The notes beneath the pieces were generated by a model. That model saw only the letters and a program-made list of their open reading frames with translations, was not told the origin of the DNA and ran no database searches. The position numbers and the translations under genes were made by a program. Of a stretch of 64,000 bases of DNA, positions 26,292 to 35,369 are shown in pieces; the first letter of the stretch is position 1, and each line of letters starts with the position of its first letter. The stretch is from Streptomyces klenkii. Its GTDB lineage: Bacteria; Actinomycetota; Actinomycetes; Streptomycetales; Streptomycetaceae. The stretch is from assembly GCF_003626645.1 (NCBI RefSeq), contig NZ_RBAM01000017.1:1-64000 (forward strand), in the 5' to 3' direction.

Positions 26292-27473
26292 TCAGGCCGT
26301 GTCGAACGCGGTCTCCCGGGCCGCGGCGAGCGCCGTCCGCAGCGCGCCGGTCAGGATCGGGCGGCCCTCCACGGCGCTCAGCCGCAGCTCCGGCCGGGGC
26401 AGGGCCAGCCCGGTCAGCTCGGCCTCGGCCATCGCGCGCAGCCGCTCGCCGCCCGCCCGGCACACCGCGCCGGAGAGCACCACGAGCGCGGGGTCGACCA
26501 CGGCGACGACGGCCGCGAGCCCGGTGGCCAGCCGCCGGCCCAGCTCGGCGAAGACGTCGTCGCCGGCGCCCGGCAGCTCCGCCGCGCGGGCGAGCGCCTC
26601 GGCAGCCGTACGGGCCTCGATGCCGTGGGAGCGGGCCAGCGCGACGACGGCGGAGGAGGACACCAGCATCTGGAAGCCCCCGCCGCCGTCGGGGCCGGCC
26701 GTGGCGTCGTCCCCGCCGCGGGCGAGCGGCGCGCCCGGCAGCGGCATGTAGCCGATCTCGCCGGCGCCGCCCGTGGCGCCGCGCAGCAGCCGGCCGCCGA
26801 GCACGACCGCTGCGCCGACGCCGTCGTCCGCCCACACCAGGACGTAGTCGCCGCAGCCCTGCGCCGCGCCGGCGTGCTGCTCGGCGACGGCGGCGAGGTT
26901 GACGTCGTTCTCGATGACGACGGGCGTGCCCAGGGCCGCGGTGAGCTCGCCGCGCAGGGTGCGCGACTGCCAGCCGGGCAGGTGCGGGGCGTAGCGCAGG
27001 ACGCCGGTGCGCGGGTCGAGGGCGCCGGGGGTGCCGATGACGGTGTGGCGCAGGGCGTCCCGGCCGAGCCCGGCCGCGGCGAGGGCGCCGTCGACGGCCT
27101 GCGCGACGAGCTCCGCCGTCTCGCGGCCCTCCTGCGGCTGCACGCGGTGCTCGCCGGCGACCGTGCCCGCGATGTCCGCGACCAGCGCGGTGATGCCCTC
27201 GGGGTCGACGGCCAGCGCGGCGACGTGGGCGATGCCCGGGTCGATCTCGTACAGCTGGGGGCTGGGGCCGGGCCGCCCGGTGACGCTGCCGGTGCGGCGC
27301 ACCAGGCCGGCGGTCTCCAGGCGGGTGAGCAGCTGGGAGGCGGTGGGCTTGGACAGGCCGGTCAGCTCGCCGAGGCGGGTGCGGGTGAGGGGGCCGTGGG
27401 CGACGAGGAGGTCGAGGGCGGCGCGGTCGTTCATGGCCCGCAGCACGCGCGGCGTCCCCGGGGTTCCGGCCAT
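26292..27473 (-). CDS. csnR: ROK-family transcriptional repressor, probable CsnR
   Basis: A 393-residue regulator with an N-terminal winged helix-turn-helix (LTRTRLGELTGLSKPTASQLLTRLETAGLVRR) and a ROK sugar-binding domain (GTPGALDPRTG, VIENDVNLAAVAEQ, GGAGEIGYMPL). The zinc-binding cysteine triad of catalytic ROK kinases is absent, which fits a regulator. It is the first gene of a three-gene operon and has a perfect palindrome 31 bp upstream of its ATG, so autoregulation is likely. CsnR of Streptomyces represses chitosanase and the csn uptake operon until glucosamine oligosaccharides appear. Confidence 0.8.
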   Translation of the reverse strand: MAGTPGTPRVLRAMNDRAALDLLVAHGPLTRTRLGELTGLSKPTASQLLTRLETAGLVRRTGSVTGRPGPSPQLYEIDPGIAHVAALAVDPEGITALVADIAGTVAGEHRVQPQEGRETAELVAQAVDGALAAAGLGRDALRHTVIGTPGALDPRTGVLRYAPHLPGWQSRTLRGELTAALGTPVVIENDVNLAAVAEQHAGAAQGCGDYVLVWADDGVGAAVVLGGRLLRGATGGAGEIGYMPLPGAPLARGGDDATAGPDGGGGFQMLVSSSAVVALARSHGIEARTAAEALARAAELPGAGDDVFAELGRRLATGLAAVVAVVDPALVVLSGAVCRAGGERLRAMAEAELTGLALPRPELRLSAVEGRPILTGALRTALAAARETAFDTA

Positions 27474-27504
27474 CTCGTCGGCTCCACGATCTGTCAGGAT
27501 CTGT

Positions 27505-27519
27505 TAGGAAACTTTCCTA
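27505..27519. promoter_or_regulatory. Perfect ROK-type operator palindrome
   Basis: TAGGAAACTTTCCTA has two 7-bp arms around a single base. It sits between the divergent csnR and FBP-protein genes, 31 bp before the csnR start. It has the AGGAAA/TTTCCT arms I recall for CsnR operators in Streptomyces. Confidence 0.75.
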
Positions 27520-27618
27520 TCGATGACCGGGAGCGTAAGCGGCCGCCGGGCCGGGCGTCAACGGGTCCGCCCGAAAACCGGGCGACGAACCGCCCGGACG
27601 ATGTTAATTTCCCTGACC

Positions 27619-28125
27619 ATGCAACCGCTCGCCGACCACGACATACGCGCGTCTTTCATCAATTGCTCCAAGGGCGAGGCCCGCCGGATCGCCCTCCCGC
27701 GGAACCTCTCCGAACTCCCCTGGGAGGACCTCGACTTCCTGGGCTGGCGGGATCCGGGTGCGCCCGACCGCGGCTACGTCGTCGCCGAGCGCGAGGGAAA
27801 GCTGACGGGCGTGACGCTGCGGGTGCCGCAGGGCGGGCCGCGGAGCATGGCGAAGGCCACGATGTGCTCGCTGTGCCTGACGAGCCACCCGGGCTCGGGC
27901 GTCTCCCTGCTGGCCGCCAGGCGGGTCGGCCCCGCCGGGCGCGAAGGCAACACGGTCGGCGCGTACATGTGCGCGGACCTGGCCTGCTCGCTCTACGTGC
28001 GCGGCAAGAAGGTCCCGCAGATGGCGATGCGTTACAAGGAGACCCTGAGCGTCGAGGAGCGGATCGCCCGCATGCGCGGGAACCTGGACGACTTCCTCGG
28101 CAAGGTCGGGCAGGGCCGGGCCTAG
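27619..28125 (+). CDS. FBP-domain (FusB-like) treble-clef zinc-finger protein
   Basis: A 168-residue protein. FINCSKGEARRIALPRNL and DLDFLGWRDP open the domain. The zinc site is formed by MCSLCLTSH and YMCADLACSLYVRGKK (two cysteine pairs), the treble clef of FusB/FBP proteins. Relatives bind elongation factor G and rescue it from fusidic acid; others have ribosome-related roles. No resistance function can be inferred here. The ATG at 27619 is preferred over longer non-conserved frames. Confidence 0.8.
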   Translation: MQPLADHDIRASFINCSKGEARRIALPRNLSELPWEDLDFLGWRDPGAPDRGYVVAEREGKLTGVTLRVPQGGPRSMAKATMCSLCLTSHPGSGVSLLAARRVGPAGREGNTVGAYMCADLACSLYVRGKKVPQMAMRYKETLSVEERIARMRGNLDDFLGKVGQGRA

Positions 28126-28134
28126 GGGCAGGGC

Positions 28135-28157
28135 GTGACGCGGCGCCGCCGCGTCAC
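28135..28157. terminator. Bidirectional hairpin between convergent genes
   Basis: GTGACGCGGC, loop GCC, GCCGCGTCAC forms a perfect 10-bp stem. It lies 9 bp after the FBP gene and includes the stop codon of the convergent mechanosensitive-channel gene. Confidence 0.75.
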
Positions 28158-29230
28158 TTGCCCAGCGGCATCCCCGGCGGCGCCAGCGGGATCGGCGTGG
28201 TCGCCATGGACTGCGGCGAGGCCGGGTTGGCCAGGGCGGACGGGGCCGCGACGGCCGCCATCGGGTCCGCCGCTCCCACCTCCAGATTCGCCTCCCCCGG
28301 GCGCCCGACGATCCGGATGCCCTCCGCGTCCAGCGCCTGCTTGACGCGCCAGCGCAGCTCCCGCTCGACGCCCAGCGCCTTGCCCGGCATGGTCTTGGCC
28401 GACACCCGGATGACCACCGAGTCCAGGTAGATCGCGTTCAGGCCGAGGACCTCGATGGGCTCCCACAGCCGCTCCGTCCACGGCTCGGACTTCTGCATCT
28501 CCTCGCCCGTACGGGTGAGGACCTCGCGCACCCGGTCCAGGTCCTCGTCGGCGCGGACCTGGACGTCGACGCCCGCCGTCGCCCAGCCCTGGCTCAGGTT
28601 GCCGATGCGCTTGACCTCGCCGTTGCGGACGTACCAGATCTCGCCGTCCGCGCCGCGCAGCTTCGTCACGCGCAGGCCCACCTCGATCACCTCGCCGGAG
28701 GCGACTCCGGCGTCGATCGAGTCGCCGACGCCGTACTGGTCCTCAAGGATCATGAAGACGCCGGAGAGGAAGTCGGTGACCAGATTGCGGGCGCCGAAGC
28801 CGATGGCCACGCCCGCCACGCCCGCGCTCGCCAGCAGCGGGGCCAGATTGATCTTCAGGACGGACAGCACGGTGAGCGCCGCCGTGCCCATGATCAGGAA
28901 CGAGGTGACGCTGCGCAGCACGGAGCCGATGGCCTCCGAGCGCTGCCGGCGCCGCTCCGCGTTGACCAGCAGGCCCCCGAGGGCCGTGCCGTCCACGGCC
29001 GAGGCCGTGCGGTTCATCCGCGCTATGAGCTTGGTGATGGCACGCCGGATCAGCGAGCGCATCACGACCGCGATGACCACGATCAGGATGATGCGCAGGC
29101 TGTTGCTGAGCCAGATGGACCAGTTCTCCTCGACCCAGCCGGCGGCGTCGTTCGCCGTCCGTTGTGCCTCGTCGAGAGAGACGGGACGGGGCGTCGCGTC
29201 TTCTGCGGCCAGGGCGGCGGACCAGAACAC
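28154..29230 (-). CDS. MscS-family mechanosensitive ion channel
   Basis: A 358-residue membrane protein with helices near residues 42-62, 105-125 and 127-150. The last one contains the Gly/Ala-rich pore helix (LLASAGVAGVAIGFGARNLVTDFLSG), the most conserved part of MscS. A cytoplasmic beta domain follows (GDSIDAGVASGEVIEVGLRV) and the C-terminus is Pro/Ala-rich. It releases solutes under osmotic downshock. The GTG at 29230 with AAGGG upstream is preferred; the longer frame to 29371 adds non-conserved sequence. Confidence 0.88.
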   Translation of the reverse strand: MFWSAALAAEDATPRPVSLDEAQRTANDAAGWVEENWSIWLSNSLRIILIVVIAVVMRSLIRRAITKLIARMNRTASAVDGTALGGLLVNAERRRQRSEAIGSVLRSVTSFLIMGTAALTVLSVLKINLAPLLASAGVAGVAIGFGARNLVTDFLSGVFMILEDQYGVGDSIDAGVASGEVIEVGLRVTKLRGADGEIWYVRNGEVKRIGNLSQGWATAGVDVQVRADEDLDRVREVLTRTGEEMQKSEPWTERLWEPIEVLGLNAIYLDSVVIRVSAKTMPGKALGVERELRWRVKQALDAEGIRIVGRPGEANLEVGAADPMAAVAAPSALANPASPQSMATTPIPLAPPGMPLGK

Positions 29231-29485
29231 TGCAGGAACCCTTCGTGTGTGATGCCGGCCCGCTGACGCGGGCGGGCAGGCCCCCAAGACTATCGGGGCC
29301 CAGGTGATCGTCCGTTGCTGTGTTCGAGATGCGACCGGTCCTGAGCGGGGGATGAACAAGATGTGTTCCAAAACACCCGTGACCCGTTACCTGGTCATGG
29401 TGGCGCTCCGACCAGGGGCCGGGGGACACTTGCAGGAGATCGTCCCGGCGCGAGCCACGCGCCGCCGGCGTACAAGGAGGCACCC

Positions 29486-30022
29486 GTGCCGCATGTCCTG
29501 GTCCTCAACGCGTCGTACGAGCCGCTCGGCGTCGTACCGCTCCGCCGCGCGCTCATACTCGTCCTCAATGAAAAGGCCGTCAGCCTTGAGGACACCGGCG
29601 CCTATATGCACAGCGCAACGTGCACCATCCCCGCTCCCAGCGTGGTCCGCCTCAAACGCTTCGTGCGCGTGCCCTTTCGGGGGCCCGTCCCGCTCACCCG
29701 CCGTGCTCTCTTCGCCCGTGACGGCGGGCGCTGCGCGTATTGCGGTGGCGTCGCAACCAGCGTCGACCACGTGGTCCCGCGCAGCCGCGGCGGCCAGCAC
29801 GCCTGGGAGAACGTGGTGGCGGCCTGCCGCCGCTGCAATCACGTCAAGGCCGACCGGCACGTCGCCGAGCTCGGGTGGCGGCTGCGCCACCAGCCCGCGC
29901 CGCCGTCCGGCCTGGCCTGGCGCATCATCGGCACGGGCCATAGGGATCCGCGCTGGCTGCCTTATCTGGAGGCATTCGGCGCGGAGGACGCGATGGCCCG
30001 GATCGACGGCATTTCCGCCTGA
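29486..30022 (+). CDS. HNH endonuclease-domain protein
   Basis: A 178-residue protein. The zinc/HNH core is CAYCGGVATSVDHVVPRSRGG, then WENVVAACRRCNHVKADR: two cysteine pairs around the catalytic His. The N-terminus VPHVLVLNASYEPLGVVPLRRA is characteristic of a widespread actinobacterial HNH family of unknown role. The GTG has a perfect AAGGAGG 5 bp upstream. No restriction or phage genes are nearby, so a housekeeping nuclease is more likely than a defence enzyme. Confidence 0.85.
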   Translation: MPHVLVLNASYEPLGVVPLRRALILVLNEKAVSLEDTGAYMHSATCTIPAPSVVRLKRFVRVPFRGPVPLTRRALFARDGGRCAYCGGVATSVDHVVPRSRGGQHAWENVVAACRRCNHVKADRHVAELGWRLRHQPAPPSGLAWRIIGTGHRDPRWLPYLEAFGAEDAMARIDGISA

Positions 30023-30063
30023 GGATTCCGGGCCATTGCTCTGCCCCTGCCCGCCTCCGGCCC

Positions 30064-30090
30064 GCTCCTGCCGCGTTCCACGGCAGGGGC
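30064..30090. terminator. Hairpin between convergent genes
   Basis: GCTCCTGCCG, loop CGTTCCA, CGGCAGGGGC forms a 10-bp stem with one T-G pair. It lies between the HNH gene and the 3' end of the GH84 gene. A competing longer-range pairing (30043-30051 with 30082-30090) also exists. Confidence 0.65.
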
Positions 30091-30093
30091 GGG

Positions 30094-33030
30094 CTAGGGC
30101 ATCACCGCATACGCCTCCACGCCCTGGAGCGCCTTCCCGCCCTGTACGCGGACGAAGCGCGTGTCCGGCGCGTCCACGCGCACCGGCTCCGTCCCTCCCT
30201 TGCCGCAGGACACGGCCGCGTCCCGCCAGGTGCGGCCGTCCGCGGACACCTGGACGCGGCAGCGGGCCGCATCCTGACCGTCCCGCCCGTCCTTCCAGTG
30301 CAGCACCAGCCGCCCCAGCCGTACGGGACGGGCCAGCTCCAGCTGCCACAGGCCGTCGCCGCCCGGGGAGCTCGTGGCCGCGCCGCGTGCCAGGTCCGGG
30401 CCGCCGGCCCGCGGATAGGCCCGCACGGTCAGCGTGCGCTCCTGGTCGCCCAGGCGCACCGGCACGGTGAAGGTGCGGGCCGAGCCGCCCGCCGGGACCG
30501 CGAGCTCGATCCGGGCCGTGGCGACCCCGCCGCGCGCCACGCTCACCTCGGCGGGGGCCGTGACCCGGACCCCGTCGGGCGCCCGCACGGTGAGCTTCTC
30601 CCGCACCTGCTCCGGCCGCCGGTTGATCATGCGTACGTCCACCGTCGCCGGGTCCCCGCCGAGCTCCGCGTCCGCCTCCGTGCGCGAGAGCTCGACGTCC
30701 GCCGTGGGCGTGTCCGCGAACCACGGGGCGATCTCGTGGACGGGCGGCGGCGTGCCGTTCCCCTCCCACACCACCCGCAGCGCGTCCGCCGTCAGGCCCT
30801 TGCCCGGCACCTGCGTCCAGCCGCTGTCCGACACCGCGCCCAGCGGCTGCCAGCCCTTGGCGGCGTCGTGCGCCCAGGCCGTGCCGCGCGCGCCGGGCGC
30901 CGGGGCGGTGAGCACCGTGACGGCCGTCAGCGGCCGCGGCCCGCCCAGCCGTACGGTCAGCGGCTCGCCCGCGGCGCCCGTGAACGAGGTGGCCGGGTCG
31001 CCGTCGGTGGCCGCGCCCGCCGAGCGGACCGGCCGGTCCACGCCCGTCCAGCCGTTCGCCCGGGCCAGCGCCCGGTCGAGGAAGGGGGTGAGGACGCCCT
31101 TGCCGACCGTCACCGGGCTGTCCTCGACCCGCCCGCGCAACCGCTGCACGTCCAACTGGGCCCGCCAGGCCTCCGCGCCGTCGCCGCGCGCCTGCGCGAG
31201 CAGCATGTCCAGCGCCCGCGCTCCCGCCTCGCCGTGCCGCGCGAGCTGCTCCAGCCACGGGCCGACCTCGCCGCCGAAGGTTCCGGACAGGCGCTGCGGG
31301 GCGTCCCGCATCGTCGCGAAGGCGGCCCGCAGCCGCTTCGCGGCCTCGTCCCGCGCCGCGGCGTCCGTCCCCGACAGGGCGGTCCAGAACGCGTCCAGCA
31401 GCGGGCGCAGGTACGCCGACTCCTCGCCCCCGAGCACCGACGACGCGTCGTTGCCCGCCAGCGCCCGCAGCGCCTCCCGGGTGCGCGGGTCCGGCCCGGC
31501 CAGGTCGTCGACCGCGGCCCGCCACGACTCCTGGGGGCGGTAGCCGCGCGGGTTCCACGCGTAGTCGGCCGCTGTGAACAGCGGGATCCGCGCGACCGCG
31601 GCCTGCGAGGAGGCGTTGGCCAGCAGCGCGGCGGAGCCCGCCGCGACGGCCGGCTCGCGGCCGGTGTACGGGCCGAGGAAGATACGGTCCTGCGCGAAGT
31701 CGTTGACCGGGTAGTTGTCCATCGTCACCAGCGGGTGCCCGAACGCCGCCCGGGCGTCGGCCAGTTCGCCCCCGGTGATGGTCTTCGGCACCACCCCGAC
31801 GCCCGTCCACGCCACCTCCACGCGCGGGTCGAGCTCCTCCGCGAGCGCCCGCCGGAACGCCGTCCGCCCGTCCTGGAAGTACTCGGTGGGCAGCAGCGAC
31901 AGCGGCGCCGCCTCCGCCCCCTTCGCCGCCAGGTGCGCCGCCAGCGCGCCCGCGACCTTCGCCTGCGCCTTCGCCGCCGCCTTCGGCCCCGAGCCGAACG
32001 CGTCCGCGTCCGCCCCGCAGTGCCACTCGCTGTAGCTCACGTCCTGGAACTGCAACTGGAACGCCCGGAAGCCCAGCGCCCACATGCCGTCCACCTTGCG
32101 CTTGAGCGCCCGCAGGTCCTCCGCCGACGAGAAGCACATCGCCTGCCCCGGCGCCACCGCCCAGCCCAGCGTCACGTGGTTGCGGCGCGCCCGCTCGGCC
32201 AGCTCCCGGAACTCCGCGCGCTGCGCCGCGGGGTAGGCGGCGCGCCAGCGGGCCTGCCGGTACGGGTCGTCGCCCGGCGCGTACAGATAGCGGTTCTGCT
32301 TGGTGCGGCCCATGAAGTCCAGCTGCGCCAGCCGCTGCTCGCGCGTCCACGGCTCGCCGTAGAAACCCTCCGACAGACCCCGTACGGCCGTGCCCGGCCA
32401 GTCGCGGACCACCGCTCCCGCGAAGCCCTTCGCGCCGCCCTGCTCCACCGCGAGCTGCCGCAGCGTCTGCACCGCGTGGAACAGCCCGTCGGCGCCCGCG
32501 CCCGCGAGCGCCGCCGTCGGCCGGCCCGCCACCTGCCCCGTCGCCAGCCGGTAGCCCCCGGCCGGCAGGTCCCCGGCCTCCGGCGCGCCCAGCGCCCGCA
32601 GCGCCTCCTCGGCGCCCCGCCCGCCCGCGTAGACGATCAGCCCGGTGGGGGGCGGCGTCCCGCCGGGGGCCGCGTCCACGACCGTACGGGCGCCCGCCGC
32701 GCGCAGCACCTCCCGCAGCGCACCGACCGCGTACGGGTCCGTGCCCGGCTCCGCCATCAGCGTGACCTCGTCGCCGGCCGGGGCGAACGAGCCGAGCGCG
32801 CGCGAGGCCTGGGGCCGCGGCCACACCGGCGGCAGCGCGCCGTCGCTCTGCGGGTCGGTCGCGGCGGCCGCGGCGTCGTCCGGACGGGGCGCGGCCGAGC
32901 TCCCGGGCGCGCCCGCCAGCAGGCCGCTGAGCAGGGCCGCCGCCAGGACGGTCACGCCGGCGCGCCGGGGCCGCGCGGGCCCGTGGCCGCCGGCTGAGGT
33001 GCCGCAGGAGTCGCTGCCCCGGAAGTGCAC
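30094..33030 (-). CDS. Secreted GH84-like beta-N-acetylglucosaminidase with CBM-like tail
   Basis: A 978-residue exported protein. The signal segment lies at about residues 22-47. An alpha/beta domain follows, then the glycoside hydrolase 84 barrel beginning GLSEGFYGEPW. The NEAGMNA-like helical region follows, then beta domains including an F5/8-type carbohydrate-binding module at the C-terminus (LARGAATSSPGGDGLWQLEL). In characterised GH84 enzymes two adjacent Asp residues are catalytic; here the matching motif reads LQFQDVSYSEW, with Gln329 before Asp330. Activity is therefore uncertain. The substrate would be GlcNAc glycoconjugates. The GTG at 33030 is chosen because the signal sequence follows it. 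Confidence 0.8.
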   Translation of the reverse strand: MHFRGSDSCGTSAGGHGPARPRRAGVTVLAAALLSGLLAGAPGSSAAPRPDDAAAAATDPQSDGALPPVWPRPQASRALGSFAPAGDEVTLMAEPGTDPYAVGALREVLRAAGARTVVDAAPGGTPPPTGLIVYAGGRGAEEALRALGAPEAGDLPAGGYRLATGQVAGRPTAALAGAGADGLFHAVQTLRQLAVEQGGAKGFAGAVVRDWPGTAVRGLSEGFYGEPWTREQRLAQLDFMGRTKQNRYLYAPGDDPYRQARWRAAYPAAQRAEFRELAERARRNHVTLGWAVAPGQAMCFSSAEDLRALKRKVDGMWALGFRAFQLQFQDVSYSEWHCGADADAFGSGPKAAAKAQAKVAGALAAHLAAKGAEAAPLSLLPTEYFQDGRTAFRRALAEELDPRVEVAWTGVGVVPKTITGGELADARAAFGHPLVTMDNYPVNDFAQDRIFLGPYTGREPAVAAGSAALLANASSQAAVARIPLFTAADYAWNPRGYRPQESWRAAVDDLAGPDPRTREALRALAGNDASSVLGGEESAYLRPLLDAFWTALSGTDAAARDEAAKRLRAAFATMRDAPQRLSGTFGGEVGPWLEQLARHGEAGARALDMLLAQARGDGAEAWRAQLDVQRLRGRVEDSPVTVGKGVLTPFLDRALARANGWTGVDRPVRSAGAATDGDPATSFTGAAGEPLTVRLGGPRPLTAVTVLTAPAPGARGTAWAHDAAKGWQPLGAVSDSGWTQVPGKGLTADALRVVWEGNGTPPPVHEIAPWFADTPTADVELSRTEADAELGGDPATVDVRMINRRPEQVREKLTVRAPDGVRVTAPAEVSVARGGVATARIELAVPAGGSARTFTVPVRLGDQERTLTVRAYPRAGGPDLARGAATSSPGGDGLWQLELARPVRLGRLVLHWKDGRDGQDAARCRVQVSADGRTWRDAAVSCGKGGTEPVRVDAPDTRFVRVQGGKALQGVEAYAVMP

Positions 33031-33238
33031 GGCCGTCTCCCTCGCCCTCTTGGTACTCCGGACGGGGGCGAGCCCATCACCAGCCGGTGGGCGTGTCAAC
33101 GCACGTGACCGAAGTGCCTGTATTGCCCGGCGCGTCGACGGCGAAAGCCGAACGTCCGCGGGTGAACGGGAATTCGAGTGGTGTCCCGCCGCCCGGCGGC
33201 GGGTACGGCCTTCGGCACGGACACCTGCGGAGGTGGTG

Positions 33239-35320
33239 ATGGCCGACGTGCTCACGGCCAGAGCGCGGCTCGCCGCACTGCACGGCATCGCGACGTCGTA
33301 CGGCCCCGCGCCCGGCCGCAGCGTGGAGGTGCCCGAGGACACCGTCGTCGCCGTCCTCGCCGCGCTCGGCGTCGACGCCGCCACGCCCGCCGCCGCGCGC
33401 GAGGCCCTCGCCGCCCACGAGGAAGCCGCCCGGCGCAGGCTGCTGCCCGCCACCGTGGTCCTGCGCGCGGGCCGCGGCGCGCTCCCGGCGCTGCCGCCCG
33501 GCACCGAGGCCAGCGTGGAGACCGAGGACGGCGCCGTCCTCGTCCTGGACGCCGCACGGCCCCCCGCCGCCCTCCCGCCCGGCACGCACCTGCTGCGCGC
33601 CCACGCCCCCGACGGCCGCACCGCCGCCGCGCCCCTGATCGTCGCCCCCGGCCGGCTGCCCGCCCCGCCCGCGCGCGGCCACGGCTTCCTCCTCCAGCTC
33701 TACTCCCTGCTCTCCGCCCGCTCCTGGGGCATGGGCGACCTCGGCGACCTGGCCGCGCTCGCCACCTGGTCCGCCTCCTCCTTCGGCACGGACTTCGTCC
33801 AGGTCAACCCCCTGCACGCGGCCGTCCCCGGCGCCGGCGGCACCCCCACCGACCCCTCGCCCTACCGGCCCTCGTCCCGCCGCTTTCCCGACCCCGTCCA
33901 CCTGCGCGTCACGGACGTCCCCGAGTTCGCCCTGCTCACCGGCGAGGCCCGCGAGCGCGCCGGGCTGCTCCTCGGCCGGGCCGCCGCCCTGCGCGACGCC
34001 GTCCTCCACAAGGGCGAGCTCATCGACCGCGACGCCGCCTGGGAGCTCAAGCGGCGCGCCCTGGAGCTCGTCCGCACCGTGCCGCTCGCCCCCGCCCGCC
34101 GCGCCGCCTACGAGGCCTTCGTCGCCGAGCAGGGCCGCGCCCTGGAGGACCACTGCACCTGGAACGCCCTCGCTGAGCTGCACGGCCCGCACTGGCGCTC
34201 CTGGCCCGGCGGGCTCGCCGACCCCCGCTCCGCCGCCACCGCCCGCGCCCGCGACCGCCTGGCCGGCCGCGTCGGCTTCCACCGCTGGCTCGCCTGGCTC
34301 ACCGACGAGCAGCTCGCCGCCGCCCAGCGCGCCGCCCGCGCCGCCGGCATGCGCATCGGCCTCGTCCACGACCTCGCCGTCGGCGTCCACCCCTCCGGCG
34401 CGGACACCTGGGCGCAGCAGGACGCCTTCGCCGCCGGCATGTCCGTCGGCGCGCCGCCCGACGCCTTCAGCCCCCGCGGCCAGGACTGGGGCCTGCCGCC
34501 CTGGCGCCCCGACGCCCTGGAGGCCTGCGGCTACCGCCCCTACCGCGAGACGCTGCGCGGCCTCCTGCGGCATGCCGGCGGGCTGCGCGTCGACCACGTC
34601 ATGGGCCTCTTCCGGCTGTGGTGGGTGCCCGAGGGCGAGGAGCCCACGCGCGGCACGTACGTGCGCTACGACCCCGAGGCCATGCTCGGTGTCCTCGCCC
34701 TGGAGGCGCACCGCGCGGGCGCCACCGTCGTGGGGGAGGACCTCGGCACCGTCGAGCCCGGGGTGCGCGAGGAGCTGGCCGAGCGCGGCGTGCTCGGGAC
34801 GTCCGTGCTGTGGTTCGAGCGGGACTGGGCGAGCGCCGCGGCCGCGCCCCTGCCGCCCGGCCGGTGGCGCGCCGGCTGCCTCGCCACCGCCACCACGCAC
34901 GACCTGCCCAGCACCGCCGCCCGGCTCAGCGGCGACCACGTCGGCCTGCGCCACCGGCTGGGGCTGCTCGCCCGCCCGCTCGCCGACGAGCAGCGGGAGG
35001 ACGCCCGCGAGGCGGCGGAGTGGCTGGAGCTCTTCGCGCGGCTCGGGCTCCTGCCCGAGGGGCCGTACGGCGAGGAGGCGGCCGTTCTGGCCGTCCACCG
35101 CTTCCTGCTGCGCACCCCCGCCCGGCTCGTCGGCGTCTGGCTGCCCGACGCGGTCGGCGACCGCCGGCCGCAGAACGTGCCGGGCACGTGGGACGAGTAC
35201 CCCAACTGGCGGCTGCCCGTCGCCGGGCCCGACGCGCGCCCGCTGTCCCTGGAGGAGCTCATGGCCTCGCCCCGCCTGCGGGCCCTGATGGCCGAGGTGG
35301 GAGCGGCGGGGGAGCCGTAG
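33239..35320 (+). CDS. malQ: 4-alpha-glucanotransferase (amylomaltase)
   Basis: A 693-residue GH77 enzyme. After an N-terminal beta domain the barrel begins LLQLYSLLSARSWGMGDLGDL. The catalytic residues are visible as Asp in RVDHVMGLFR (nucleophile), Glu in VVGEDLGTVEP (acid/base) and Asp in TTHDLPSTAARL. It transfers glucan segments between maltodextrins in glycogen and maltose metabolism. The ATG at 33239 follows GCGGAGG by 5 bp. It is divergent from the GH84 gene; the 208-bp gap between them holds both promoters, and no operator was identified. Confidence 0.93.
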   Translation: MADVLTARARLAALHGIATSYGPAPGRSVEVPEDTVVAVLAALGVDAATPAAAREALAAHEEAARRRLLPATVVLRAGRGALPALPPGTEASVETEDGAVLVLDAARPPAALPPGTHLLRAHAPDGRTAAAPLIVAPGRLPAPPARGHGFLLQLYSLLSARSWGMGDLGDLAALATWSASSFGTDFVQVNPLHAAVPGAGGTPTDPSPYRPSSRRFPDPVHLRVTDVPEFALLTGEARERAGLLLGRAAALRDAVLHKGELIDRDAAWELKRRALELVRTVPLAPARRAAYEAFVAEQGRALEDHCTWNALAELHGPHWRSWPGGLADPRSAATARARDRLAGRVGFHRWLAWLTDEQLAAAQRAARAAGMRIGLVHDLAVGVHPSGADTWAQQDAFAAGMSVGAPPDAFSPRGQDWGLPPWRPDALEACGYRPYRETLRGLLRHAGGLRVDHVMGLFRLWWVPEGEEPTRGTYVRYDPEAMLGVLALEAHRAGATVVGEDLGTVEPGVREELAERGVLGTSVLWFERDWASAAAAPLPPGRWRAGCLATATTHDLPSTAARLSGDHVGLRHRLGLLARPLADEQREDAREAAEWLELFARLGLLPEGPYGEEAAVLAVHRFLLRTPARLVGVWLPDAVGDRRPQNVPGTWDEYPNWRLPVAGPDARPLSLEELMASPRLRALMAEVGAAGEP

Positions 35321-35369
35321 CCCCACCCCCGGGCGCGCGGGCCTCTTATGCTCCCGATATCTTGAGGCC

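Noticed and set aside
27619..28125. FBP protein as a fusidic-acid resistance gene
   Set aside because: It has the FusB-like zinc fold, but FBP proteins are common housekeeping genes in actinobacteria and nothing here points to resistance.
29363..29376. GTGTTCCAAAACAC as a LexA box before the HNH gene
   Set aside because: The arms are only 5 bp and do not match the actinobacterial SOS pattern GAAC-N4-GTTC.
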